Assembly (NCBI GenBank): GCA_946886855.1
Contig: CAMPJJ010000130.1
Span: 1 to 13,269 of the forward strand
From: an uncultured Roseateles sp.
GTDB lineage: Bacteria > Pseudomonadota > Gammaproteobacteria > Burkholderiales > Burkholderiaceae
Direction of reading: 5' to 3'
DNA length: 13,269 nucleotides
How positions within the stretch are numbered: the first letter of the stretch is position 1; each line of letters starts with the position of its first letter. Both the position numbers and the translations under genes were made by a program. Below are positions 5,676-12,580 of this stretch, in pieces. Under the pieces are notes generated by a model that was given only the letters and a program-made list of their open reading frames with translations, did not search any database and was not told where the DNA came from.

Positions 5676-7964
5676 TCACTGTTGGCGGGCAAGCTCAGCG
5701 TCGCAGATCGCGAGGCCTTGCGCCGCGACCACGCCCTCCCGGCCCTGGCCGCGCACAAGCGCCTGAAGTTCTTCTGGCGGCAGCGCCGGGCTGAACAAAA
5801 AGCCCTGCAGCAGATCGCAGCCGAGCTTGCTGAGCGCCTGCCGCTGGGCCGTGGTTTCGACACCTTCGGCCACCACTTTCAGGCGCAGCGTCTGAGCCAT
5901 CTGCATGATGGCCTGGACGATGGCGCGGTCGTCGGCATCCTCCGCGACGCCCCGCACGAAGCTGCGGTCGATCTTGAGCGTGTCCACGGGGAAACTGCGC
6001 AGATGCGACAGCGACGAATACCCCGTGCCGAAGTCGTCCACAGCCAAGCGAAGCCCGCGGCGCTTGATGGCAGCAAGAAGCACCATCGTCTGTTGCGTAT
6101 CGCGCATCAGGACGCTCTCCGTGATCTCCAGTTCCAGCAATCGGGGGTCAACACCAGTGGCCGCGAGCAACTCGTCGATGTGCTCCAGCAGCCCCGGGTC
6201 GACCAACTGCGCCGGCGAGAGGTTCACTGCCATCGCCATGTCGGGCAAGCCCAGCGCGCGCCAGCTCGCCAGTTGCTCGACCGCCTTGCGCATCACCTGG
6301 CGACCGAGCGGCACGATCAGGCCGGTTTCCTCCGCCACCGCAATGAAGTTGGCCGGGGAGATCATGCCCAACTGCGGATGTTGCCAACGCACCAGCGCCT
6401 CCACGCCCTCGATCAACCCGGTGCGGGTTGACACCTTCGGCTGGTAGTGGACGGTCAAGGCGTCTGCGTCCAAGGCCTGACGCAATGATGCCTCGAACGC
6501 CAGCCGCTCCACGCTCTGGCGATTGAATTCGTCGGAGTAGATGGCAAAGCCGCCGCCGCCGTCACCCTTGGCCTGATGCATGGCGATGTCAGCGCTTCTC
6601 ATCAGCGATTCCTCGTCTCCGCCGTCGCTAGGGTAGATCGCCATGCCGATGCTGGCGCTCATGCGCAGATCGTTGCCGCGCACGCGACAGGGCGCGGCGA
6701 TCGCCGAGATGAGGTCACGCGCGAGCGAACCCAGCGCCTGCGCATCGCTGTCTTGCACGAGTGTGGCGAATTCGTCGCCTCCCAGGCGCACCAGGACGTG
6801 GTTCGCGCCCAACGTGGTCTGCAGGCGCTCGCCCAGCGCTGCCAACAACTCATCGCCGACGCCATGGCCCAGCGAGTCGTTGACCTTGCGAAAGCGATCC
6901 AATCCCAGGATGAGCAGCGCGAAGCCTCGGTCCGCGGACGCCGCCCACGCAATCTGCTGCGACAGCAGTCGCGACAGCGAAGCGCGGTTGGACAGTCCCG
7001 TCATGGGGTCGATGAACGCCAGCCGCTCGACCTGAATGGCCGCTTCGTTGGCCAATTCGTTCTCCAGCCGCAATTCCAAGGTGGTCTGTTGCAGCGCTTG
7101 GGCCATCGCGTTGAATGCGCGGCCAAGTGCCGTGACTTCGGCAACGCCTTGCAGCGGCATGCGTCGATTCAAGCGACCCTGCGCAAAATCCTCCACGCCC
7201 GCTTGCAGGTCGCCGATCGACGCCGACAGGCGGCTCGCCAAGCGTAGGCCCACCATCCCGACGCCCAGCAGCACGATCAGACCGCTCAGCGCGAGAGCGC
7301 ACAACTGCATCGCGCTGTCAGCGATCAGTTGGTCGGACAGGCGACTCGATTCAAGCGCAAGTACGCCCGTGATGGGTGAGTCCATCGCCACCGACGTCCG
7401 CACGGGGACGGCCACAAACCGTGCGCCGCCGGGATGCTGAGAGCTGATCTCGGTGAAGCTGCGCGCAATGCCGTCGCGCAGCACTTGGTCGATCTCAGCA
7501 GACTTGTCTTGCACGTAGACGGACCCCACCTCCGCGGGCACGATACTGGAGCGCGTACGCCGGCCGGCGTCGAGCACGAACACGTCCCGCCGATCCACGC
7601 CATGGCTGCCCGGCAGGAAGTGCAGGGTAGGGCTGTGTGCGGCCGACATGGTCTGGGCCAGCGACATGGCCAGGTTGCGGGCCTCGATCTGAGCCGCGCG
7701 GTCCAAAGCGCGCCATTCCATGGCCAGCGCGGCCCCGGTGATCAGCGCCACCGCGCCGCAGGCTACCGCGACGAGCGAGATCAGCCGGCGCTGGATGCCA
7801 CCGGCCGGTCCGACGAGGCGCGACCAAGGAGTCCAGGCGCGCGCCAGCACGCCCGGCTGGCTCCCAGGGGCAGTTTCCCGGGGCGAAGCCTGCGCATGAG
7901 GAGCGGCAGTTTCGTGCAACATGGTGGCGTCCAGCGGATGGCCGGCGAGCAAGACTGCGCCCAT
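5676..7964 (-). CDS. Membrane GGDEF-EAL cyclic-di-GMP turnover protein
   Basis: This intact 762-residue inner-membrane protein makes and/or degrades cyclic-di-GMP. Its parts in order are transmembrane helix 1 (about 60-84), a periplasmic sensor region of about 135 residues, transmembrane helix 2 (about 220-243), HAMP (about 240-293), GGDEF (about 313-480) and EAL (about 485-740). The cyclase motif is canonical (R-L-G-G-D-E-F, 393-399), with the upstream D356 and N362/D363. The RxxD inhibitory site is absent: the four residues at that place are G-A-N-H. The EAL domain keeps E522-A-L, N581, the E-I-T-E-S segment (613-617), D643-D644-F-G-T-G-Y-S-S-L, K664-I-D and E700-G-V-E-T, so phosphodiesterase activity is expected. 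The start could be ATG 7964, three codons after an upstream stop, or ATG 7922; neither has a strong ribosome binding site. The sensor ligand is unknown. The broken chemoreceptor follows on the same strand after 287 bp. Confidence 0.95.
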   Translation of the reverse strand: MGAVLLAGHPLDATMLHETAAPHAQASPRETAPGSQPGVLARAWTPWSRLVGPAGGIQRRLISLVAVACGAVALITGAALAMEWRALDRAAQIEARNLAMSLAQTMSAAHSPTLHFLPGSHGVDRRDVFVLDAGRRTRSSIVPAEVGSVYVQDKSAEIDQVLRDGIARSFTEISSQHPGGARFVAVPVRTSVAMDSPITGVLALESSRLSDQLIADSAMQLCALALSGLIVLLGVGMVGLRLASRLSASIGDLQAGVEDFAQGRLNRRMPLQGVAEVTALGRAFNAMAQALQQTTLELRLENELANEAAIQVERLAFIDPMTGLSNRASLSRLLSQQIAWAASADRGFALLILGLDRFRKVNDSLGHGVGDELLAALGERLQTTLGANHVLVRLGGDEFATLVQDSDAQALGSLARDLISAIAAPCRVRGNDLRMSASIGMAIYPSDGGDEESLMRSADIAMHQAKGDGGGGFAIYSDEFNRQSVERLAFEASLRQALDADALTVHYQPKVSTRTGLIEGVEALVRWQHPQLGMISPANFIAVAEETGLIVPLGRQVMRKAVEQLASWRALGLPDMAMAVNLSPAQLVDPGLLEHIDELLAATGVDPRLLELEITESVLMRDTQQTMVLLAAIKRRGLRLAVDDFGTGYSSLSHLRSFPVDTLKIDRSFVRGVAEDADDRAIVQAIMQMAQTLRLKVVAEGVETTAQRQALSKLGCDLLQGFLFSPALPPEELQALVRGQGREGVVAAQGLAICDAELARQQ

Positions 7965-8287
7965 TGTTCAGGTCGACCGGCTTGCGCACCAGTCGATGAT
8001 CGCCCCACGCCATGTCGGCAATTTCCTGACAGACGGGTCAACCAGTGATCCGAGCAGCCTTGTCGATAGGCGGCGCAGACCACGGTGGCGCCGACGCGCG
8101 AGGGGATGACCCGGGAGCGCCCGCCCTCGATGCGCGAGGGGCGACCCTGGAGCGCGCCGGCGTCGACGCGCGAGACTCGCAAGAAACGCTGGCGCAAGAA
8201 TCAAGGCGATCTGCACACGTAGCCGCCATTCAGGTCGGTGCACGGCAGTGCCGAACGAACGGTGGGGTATCGGGGATTGCTTGGTAG
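7965..8287. other. Divergent intergenic region with 36-bp degenerate repeats
   Basis: This gap lies between the divergent GGDEF-EAL and RAYT-like genes and should hold both promoters, though I find no good sigma-70 hexamer pair. A plus-strand open frame from GTG 8045 to TAG 8285-8287 is in the same frame as the RAYT-like gene but has no recognisable product. Its 12-residue periodicity simply reflects the DNA repeat at 8093-8200. I do not call it a gene. Confidence 0.5.
8093..8200. repeat. 36-bp-period degenerate direct repeats
   Basis: The motif GA(C/T)GCGCGAG starts at 8093, 8129 and 8165, exactly 36 bp apart. Units 1 and 2 also share GGGG, then GACCC(G/T)GGAGCGC, with a one-base offset. 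Unit 3 shares only the first ten bases. The array lies in the divergent promoter region. Confidence 0.6.
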
Positions 8288-9340
8288 GTGAGCGCCGGGC
8301 TGGATCGTCACTCTCTGATGGGAGACATGATTGCAGCCACCACCGGGTGGCGCGACGGCGTGCGAAGAACCACCTGGGCGTTGTGCTGGCAGGCAGCGGT
8401 GGGGCGGGACTTTCTCGCCACCGCGTGGCTGGCGGCCAAGATCCGCAGCCGGTTGATCGAGGCGCACCGCCACGGTGAACGCGAGCTAATCGACTTCGTC
8501 CTGCTGCCCACGGAGATTCACGTCATCACAACGATCGGTCCGGGCGATACGGTGGGCAGCATCGCGCGCGGCTTCGGCAACGTCGTCTCCCGCTGGGTTC
8601 GTCAGGTTCAACCTGTTCGGGGCCCAGTGCTGGCGGGTCGTTTTTGGTCGCAACGCATCGAGTCCGAGGAAGCGCTGCGCGTTGAGCTGCGTATGCTGGC
8701 GTGGCGCCCGGTCGTATGCCAGACCAGTGTGACCGCGTCCTATCACCCACACGGCGGGCTTCGCATCGCGTTGGGCCTGTCGACGTCCAAAGGTTTCGAC
8801 TCGCGCCCGCTGCTGAGTCTTTTCGGGGGCGCCGTGCCGCAGGCGCGAGCCGCGCTGCGGCAGTGGATCGCTCGCAAGCCGTCGGCGAACGACTGGCGGA
8901 CCTGGGAGCTGACGCGGGGTCTGGAACTCGCGACCAGCGTGAGTGGCGAGCAGTCCCGGACGGTGAGGGCGGTTGGCGGCGCTGCGGCCGCGCTCATCGG
9001 CGCGGGTGGTGGCTACGGCATCGAGGGCGCATTGCAGTTGTTGGAGGACTGGGTGTTGCTGCGCCTGCAGGCGCCAGCCCTGCGAGGTGCCACTCGGCGC
9101 CCGGCCAGCCTGCGGCCGCGCGTTCGTGGTCTGGTGGCCTGCCTGGCCGTGGATCACCAACTCTGCGCAGCCTCCACGGTCGCGCGACACTTCGGTCGGG
9201 CCAAGGCGACGCTGAGCGAGCAGATGGCGGCGTGCCGCGCGCGCGGAGCAGATCGCGCGCTGATCGCCACGCCGTTGCGCCGAATTCTGGAAGAGTGTGG
9301 GTCATTGCCCGTTCGGGAGGGGGTGGCGCTCAAGACGTGA
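8288..9340 (+). CDS. RAYT/Y1-transposase-like protein, probably domesticated and catalytically inactive
   Basis: This 350-residue protein resembles REP-associated tyrosine transposases. At 69-80, I-D-F-V-L-L-P-T-E-I-H-V aligns with the family's Y-V-L-M-P-N-H-V-H segment, followed by the usual helix (S-I-A-R-G-F-G-N-V-V-S-R-W-V, 91-104). R-M-L-A-W-R-P-V (135-142) takes the place of the R-Y-x-x-x-N-P-V catalytic helix, and the D-x-x-P-L-L-x-L-F-G block follows at 171-180. The first metal-binding His of the HUH motif is Glu76 and the expected Tyr is Met136, so transposition chemistry should be lost. Residues 278-318 (L-V-A-C-L-A-V-D-H...S-T-V-A-R-H-F-G-R-A-K-A-T-L-S) look like the DnaA-type helix-turn-helix found at the C-terminus of many RAYTs, so DNA binding is likely. 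The start is uncertain: GTG 8288, or ATG 8318 or 8327 with no clear ribosome binding site. The family call is from motif memory, without an alignment, and is moderately sure. Confidence 0.7.
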   Translation: MSAGLDRHSLMGDMIAATTGWRDGVRRTTWALCWQAAVGRDFLATAWLAAKIRSRLIEAHRHGERELIDFVLLPTEIHVITTIGPGDTVGSIARGFGNVVSRWVRQVQPVRGPVLAGRFWSQRIESEEALRVELRMLAWRPVVCQTSVTASYHPHGGLRIALGLSTSKGFDSRPLLSLFGGAVPQARAALRQWIARKPSANDWRTWELTRGLELATSVSGEQSRTVRAVGGAAAALIGAGGGYGIEGALQLLEDWVLLRLQAPALRGATRRPASLRPRVRGLVACLAVDHQLCAASTVARHFGRAKATLSEQMAACRARGADRALIATPLRRILEECGSLPVREGVALKT

Positions 9341-9466
9341 TGCACATGACGCCTGCGGCATGTCACCGCTCAGCAAGCGCGTTGACATGCGGGGCTTGCC
9401 GCACGGGTGAATGCTCCTGGCAGCCGGATCGATGCGCTTCGGCTTCAATATGCAGAACACGCCGCT

Positions 9467-9661
9467 TCACGCCCCCCATTGCTGGGGGCTCGAGCCGCTG
9501 CAGGGGGCCTGTTCGGGATGATCGCCTCGGATGGGGTCGAATGCGCCAGGACAGGGACCGCGTCCGGCGCCGTCATTGGGCGCCGCTGTGGATGCGAGCT
9601 CGTAGTCGCGGGCGGCAACAACGGGATCAGCAGCTGTCGATGTCGGGACGGTGGCGGTCAT
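9467..9661 (-). CDS. Possible small protein, 64 residues, unrecognised
   Basis: I do not recognise this product. The frame starts at ATG 9661 with AGGAG five bases upstream (AGGAGTTTCCATG), one of the best ribosome binding sites in the window. It runs 64 codons to TGA. The protein is rich in Ala, Pro, Gly, Asp and Ser, has two Cys (residues 38 and 54), and has no transmembrane helix or signal peptide, so it is probably disordered. The frame stays open upstream for 87 more codons, but those cross the 14-bp repeat array and look non-native. The 3' end overlaps a CCCCCA-TTGC-TGGGGG hairpin (9473-9488) without a T-run. It could be a genuine small protein, a leader peptide, or a chance frame behind a Shine-Dalgarno-like sequence. 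Confidence 0.4.
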   Translation of the reverse strand: MTATVPTSTAADPVVAARDYELASTAAPNDGAGRGPCPGAFDPIRGDHPEQAPCSGSSPQQWGA

Positions 9662-9772
9662 GGAAACTCCTGATGGATGCGAAGGAAACTGAGCATTCGC
9701 GGAAGGGGGCCGGCCCGACAATCCGGTGGCGGCTGTACAGCGTGACGCTTTGAAGTCCGGAGGGCTAAGACG

Positions 9773-9869
9773 AAAGCCTGGAAGCAAAAGCCTGGAAATA
9801 AATGCCTCGAAGCAGAAGCGCCGAAGGAATACGTCGAAGCCAAATCGTCGAAACAAATGCGTCCGGGCG
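9773..9869. repeat. Seven degenerate 14-bp tandem repeats (AAAGCCTGGAAGCA)
   Basis: The units run head to tail: AAAGCCTGGAAGCA, AAAGCCTGGAAATA, AATGCCTCGAAGCA, GAAGCGCCGAAGGA, ATACGTCGAAGCC (13 bp), AAATCGTCGAAACA and AATGCGTCCGGGCG. The shared core is A-A-x-C-x-x-C/G-GAA. The array is clearly richer in A than its surroundings and lies about 110 bp upstream of the possible small gene's start at 9661. Fourteen is not a multiple of three, so the array is unlikely to be coding. Confidence 0.75.
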
Positions 9870-10010
9870 CCAAGTGCTGGGCGACAGCGTCGAGAGCCGC
9901 ACGGCCAGGCCTTGACCGGCAAGTGCGGTACCTGTTGCAGTGCGCGACCGTTACCGCGAGCGCGCTGGAGTGTTTGCCGATGCGGGAGACGGCGCCTCCG
10001 AGTTTTGAAA

Positions 10011-10033
10011 CGCGGACGGCCGTGCCGTCCGCG
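10011..10033 (-). terminator. Probable intrinsic terminator of the S9 peptidase transcript
   Basis: CGCGGACGGC and GCCGTCCGCG form a perfect 10-bp GC-rich stem with a 3-nt loop. Read on the minus strand, the stem is followed by TTTCAAAACT, a weak T-tract. It lies about 80 bp beyond the peptidase stop codon. The tract is poor, so termination strength is uncertain. Confidence 0.5.
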
Positions 10034-10114
10034 CGCACTGGTCGGCGACCTTCCTCGGGTGCGGCCTCAAGAGCGAGTGCGGGTGGGAAAGGGTTGCGGG
10101 CCTGCCGAATCGGA

Positions 10115-11416
10115 TCAGGTAGGGTGCGCCGGCAGCGGCTCCTCGACCCAGCGCGAGAGCCACGCGACGATGCGTCCATGCGCCTCGATGCGGTGCGACG
10201 GCCTCCCCTTCCCTAGCAGGTGGTGATCTCCCTGCGGGTACAGCACCAGTTCACTCACGGTGTCCGAACGCCGCAGCTTTACGAACATCTCCTCGGACTG
10301 GCACTTGGGGCACCGCTCGTCGTCCTTGCCCTGCAAAAACAGCGTGGGCGTGCGGCTGCGGCTGATATGTGCCATGGGCGACAGCTCGATCATCAGCTCG
10401 CGGTCCGTCTCAGGCTTGCCCTCCATCGAATAGGGATCGGCGTAGTAGCCGCTGTCGGAGGTGCCGTAATGGGTCTCGAGATTGCCGACGGGGGCGTTGA
10501 CCAGGGCTGCGCGGAAGTCGCTGCAATTGCCGGTGGCGTAGGCGCTGAAATAGCCCCCATAGGACGATCCCGCGATGGCGACACGCCCGTCCGCGAGCCC
10601 CTCGCGTCGGAGCGCGGCGAGGGCCGAGCGATATTGCGGGAGATCAAGCCTGCCCCAGTTGCGCCGCAACCGTTGGCTGAAAGGGCGCCCATAGCTGGCT
10701 GAGCCCACGGCGTTCAACGCCAGTACCGTCCATCCCTGACTCGCGAGCACCTGCCAGTACGGGTTGCTCGCGTACTTGAGCATCACGTAGCTGGCCGGAC
10801 CGCCATGCACGTCCATCAGTAGGGCAGCGGGCTCTAGGGCCTCTAAGGGCTCTGAGGCCGCTGAGGACTCCGAGGGCTGCAAGGCCTGTAACGGCGCGGA
10901 GTGCTCGGAGCGCGCGGCCGGCCCGGTGGACGGGTCGGACGTGCGGGGCTGCGCGCGTCGGAGCAGCCACCCCTCAATCTCCTCCTCGCCTCCATCGCCA
11001 TCTGGCACGGTGAAGCGGCGTCGCTCGGTCACCAGCGCCAGCCGATCGCGCCACCAGGCGTTGAAGTCGGTCAGGCGCCGCTGCGCGCTTCCGTCGAGAT
11101 CGCAGCGGTGGACCTCGATGGGATGGTCGATCCCCTCTTCGGCGAAAACCATGGCTTCACGGGCCACCATGGCGGATACGTGCCCGGCTGCGGGCTCTAC
11201 CAACGACGTGACAGTCCCGTGCTTCATGTCGATGGCCACGACCCGCTGGACGCCGCGCCAGGCCTGGACCGCGCGAAGCTGAGGTCCCCGCGCGTCCCAG
11301 AACAGGTCGTTCCCGACCAGTTCCAGATCGTCGTCCCCCACCTGCCGCAGGACCCCACTGGATACTTCCACCTGCCACAGTCTCATGAGGGGATCGCCGC
11401 CGTCCCTGGCGACCAT
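10115..11416 (-). CDS. C-terminal open piece of the S9 peptidase, full hydrolase domain
   Basis: This is the part of the peptidase after the amber codon: 433 residues from ATG 11416, which lies ten codons past the TAG, with GAGG about 11 bases upstream. Reinitiation is therefore conceivable. It holds the complete catalytic triad (Ser285, Asp366 and His398 or His399 in this numbering) but only about half of the propeller, and an incomplete propeller would probably misfold or leave the active site unguarded. The repeat-encoded linker at about residues 171-197 also lies here. I list it separately because an automatic gene caller would report it as a gene of its own. Confidence 0.55.
   Translation of the reverse strand: MVARDGGDPLMRLWQVEVSSGVLRQVGDDDLELVGNDLFWDARGPQLRAVQAWRGVQRVVAIDMKHGTVTSLVEPAAGHVSAMVAREAMVFAEEGIDHPIEVHRCDLDGSAQRRLTDFNAWWRDRLALVTERRRFTVPDGDGGEEEIEGWLLRRAQPRTSDPSTGPAARSEHSAPLQALQPSESSAASEPLEALEPAALLMDVHGGPASYVMLKYASNPYWQVLASQGWTVLALNAVGSASYGRPFSQRLRRNWGRLDLPQYRSALAALRREGLADGRVAIAGSSYGGYFSAYATGNCSDFRAALVNAPVGNLETHYGTSDSGYYADPYSMEGKPETDRELMIELSPMAHISRSRTPTLFLQGKDDERCPKCQSEEMFVKLRRSDTVSELVLYPQGDHHLLGKGRPSHRIEAHGRIVAWLSRWVEEPLPAHPT
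10829..10909. repeat. Nine 9-bp tandem repeats inside the peptidase gene
   Basis: There are nine consecutive 9-bp units with consensus near GGGCTCTGA on the plus strand, for example GGGCTCTAG, GGCCTCTAA, GGGCTCTGA and GGACTCCGA. Read in the gene's frame they give tripeptides of the form [S/L]-[E/Q/A]-[P/A/S/H], including L-E-P, L-E-A, S-E-P, L-Q-P and L-Q-A. The array sits just before the first hydrolase strand (A-L-L-M-D-V-H-G-G-P) and uses TTA, CTA and TCA codons that are very rare elsewhere in these genes. Confidence 0.85.
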
Positions 11417-12297
11417 GAGCGCGATGACCTCGCCGTCGGGCGACTAGGCCGGGCAGCAGGCGGTGGCAATGGTGTTGGTCAGCCGGCGGGCGGAGGGAAA
11501 CGCACGTTGCTTGTCGCCCAGGTCGAGGATCCACAAGTCCTTGCAATGCGAATCGCGTTCGTCTTCCCGGTTGCGGATGATTGCCAGACGTGAGCCGTCT
11601 GGCGACCAGCAACACTGTCCGACGTCGAAATCGCCCCGCGTGAGCGGCGTGGTCGTACCGCTGTCGATGTCGTACAGCACCAGCTGCAAACGGGCGCCCA
11701 GGGTGTACCCGGCGCCATCCATCTTGTACGGCAACCGCCAGACCACCTCCGGGGATGTGGGCGGGGCGAGGGGACGCGCCAGATCGATCTTTTGCGCCCC
11801 GCTCGCACGTTCATCCGGATCGACATTGACGGCGCACAGCACTGCCAGATGTCGGCCGCCCGGACGCCATGCCATGTCCACGACGGTGGACGCGAAGCGC
11901 GTGAGCTGACGGGCTTCACCACCCTGGTGGTCAATCAGATAGATCTGCGCCGCGCCGCCATGCCTCTCGCTCAAAAAGGCGATCCGGTCGCCCTGGGGCG
12001 ACCATCGCGGGCGGACATTGCGCCCCGGCGCGAACGTCAGCCGGCTGAGCGGGCGTCCGTCCATGGGCAGGAGCCACAGGTGGGACTGGTAGGCGTCGTC
12101 GTCACGCTCAACGGTCTTCAACTCACAAACGGCGATGTCCCCGCCGGGGCGCAAGTCCAGGTGTTCCACCCGCTGTTCCTTGAAGAGATCGTCGGGAGTG
12201 AAGGCGGCGCCGGGCATGGAGGGGCTCCAATTGAACAGGGCGGCCTTTTCCAGCCGGCCCTTCGGTGAGTCAGTGGCATTCGACGGCTTGGCGCTTG

Positions 12298-12543
12298 TTA
12301 ATGGCCGCCTTGACGTTGCTGGTCCCGGTGACGTTGCAGCTCCTGGCCCTGCCGATCCTGTCCCGGCTGACGCTGCTGGTCCTGCTGACCTTGATGGCGC
12401 AGCTGTTGGCTTGGCCAATTCTGTTGACCCTGCTGCGCCTGCTGCACCTGTGGATGCTGTTGATGCTGTGTACGCTGCTGCTCTTGGAACTGCCGGCCCT
12501 GTTGACCTTGCTGGTTCTGACTTTGATTGGCTTGCTGAGTCAT
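12298..12543 (-). CDS. Glutamine-rich low-complexity protein, 81 residues
   Basis: I know no family for this protein. Its 81 residues include 37 Gln (46%), with Arg, His, Gly and Asn making up much of the rest. It has no Lys, no Cys and only two aromatic residues (Phe19, Trp43). There is no signal peptide or membrane segment. The sequence follows a loose three-residue Q-Q-x period (9 bp in DNA) and should be disordered, possibly prion-like. The start at ATG 12543 is well supported by AGGAG 8 bases upstream. The frame extends further upstream, but those residues lack the Gln bias that begins exactly at this ATG. The stop is TAA. The peptidase start lies 80 bp downstream on the same strand, so co-transcription is likely. 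The long leucine-rich frame on the opposite strand is the antisense image of the CAG codons. Confidence 0.75.
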   Translation of the reverse strand: MTQQANQSQNQQGQQGRQFQEQQRTQHQQHPQVQQAQQGQQNWPSQQLRHQGQQDQQRQPGQDRQGQELQRHRDQQRQGGH

Positions 12544-12570
12544 GGTGTTGTCTCCTGGGCGGACCGCAGT

Positions 12571-12580
12571 GGCACGTGCC
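12571..12580. promoter_or_regulatory. 10-bp palindrome GGCACGTGCC upstream of the Gln-rich gene
   Basis: GGCACGTGCC is self-complementary and lies 28 bp upstream of the glutamine-rich gene's start codon, just before its ribosome binding site. The position suits an operator near the transcription start. A single 10-bp palindrome in GC-rich DNA can also arise by chance. Confidence 0.25.

Larger units (their letters stand above)
9662..10114. other. Intergenic region with 14-bp repeats and a terminator hairpin
   Basis: No gene is supported here. Open frames exist on both strands but none has a recognisable product. The stretch contains seven degenerate 14-bp tandem repeats (9773-9869), the most A-rich patch in the window, and a strong 10-bp-stem hairpin at 10011-10033 that probably ends the minus-strand peptidase transcript. 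Confidence 0.55.
10115..12217 (-). pseudogene. S9-family serine peptidase (acylaminoacyl/prolyl oligopeptidase type) with in-frame amber codon
   Basis: One continuous frame of 700 codons encodes an S9 peptidase: an N-terminal beta-propeller (about 1-420) with several W-S-P-x-G blade motifs, then an alpha/beta-hydrolase domain. The nucleophile is Ser552 in G-S-S-Y-G-G. The acid is Asp633 in G-K-D-D-E-R-C-P. The histidine is in Y-P-Q-G-D-H-H (His665 or 666). The oxyanion region D-V-H-G-G-P-A is present. Codon 258 is TAG (11446-11444), where the blade motif calls for the Trp of W-S-P-D-G, so TGG to TAG is the simplest change. The start at ATG 12217 has GGAG 8 bases upstream and gives the expected opening (F-T-P-D-D-L-F-K). 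The frame is open further upstream only because of the repeats of the overlapping glutamine-rich gene. The enzyme would cut peptides or acyl-amino acids, probably in the cytoplasm. Nonsense mutation, sequencing error and suppression cannot be told apart here. Confidence 0.85.

Noticed and set aside
8093..8200. Possible CRISPR array because of the 36-bp period
   Set aside because: The units are contiguous and diverged, with no unique spacers.
8045..8287. Open frame directly upstream of and in frame with the RAYT-like gene, separated by TAG, considered as a second amber-interrupted gene
   Set aside because: Its residues show only the DNA repeat's periodicity and match no N-terminal part of the family. 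Being in the same frame has a one-in-three chance.
9344..9363. ACATG...CATGT inverted repeat just after the RAYT-like stop, considered as a REP element
   Set aside because: The arms are only 5 bp, there is no second copy in the window, and the flanking tetranucleotide typical of REPs is missing.
9382..9387. TTGACA on the plus strand after the RAYT-like gene
   Set aside because: There is no acceptable -10 at 16-19 bp and no plus-strand gene downstream.
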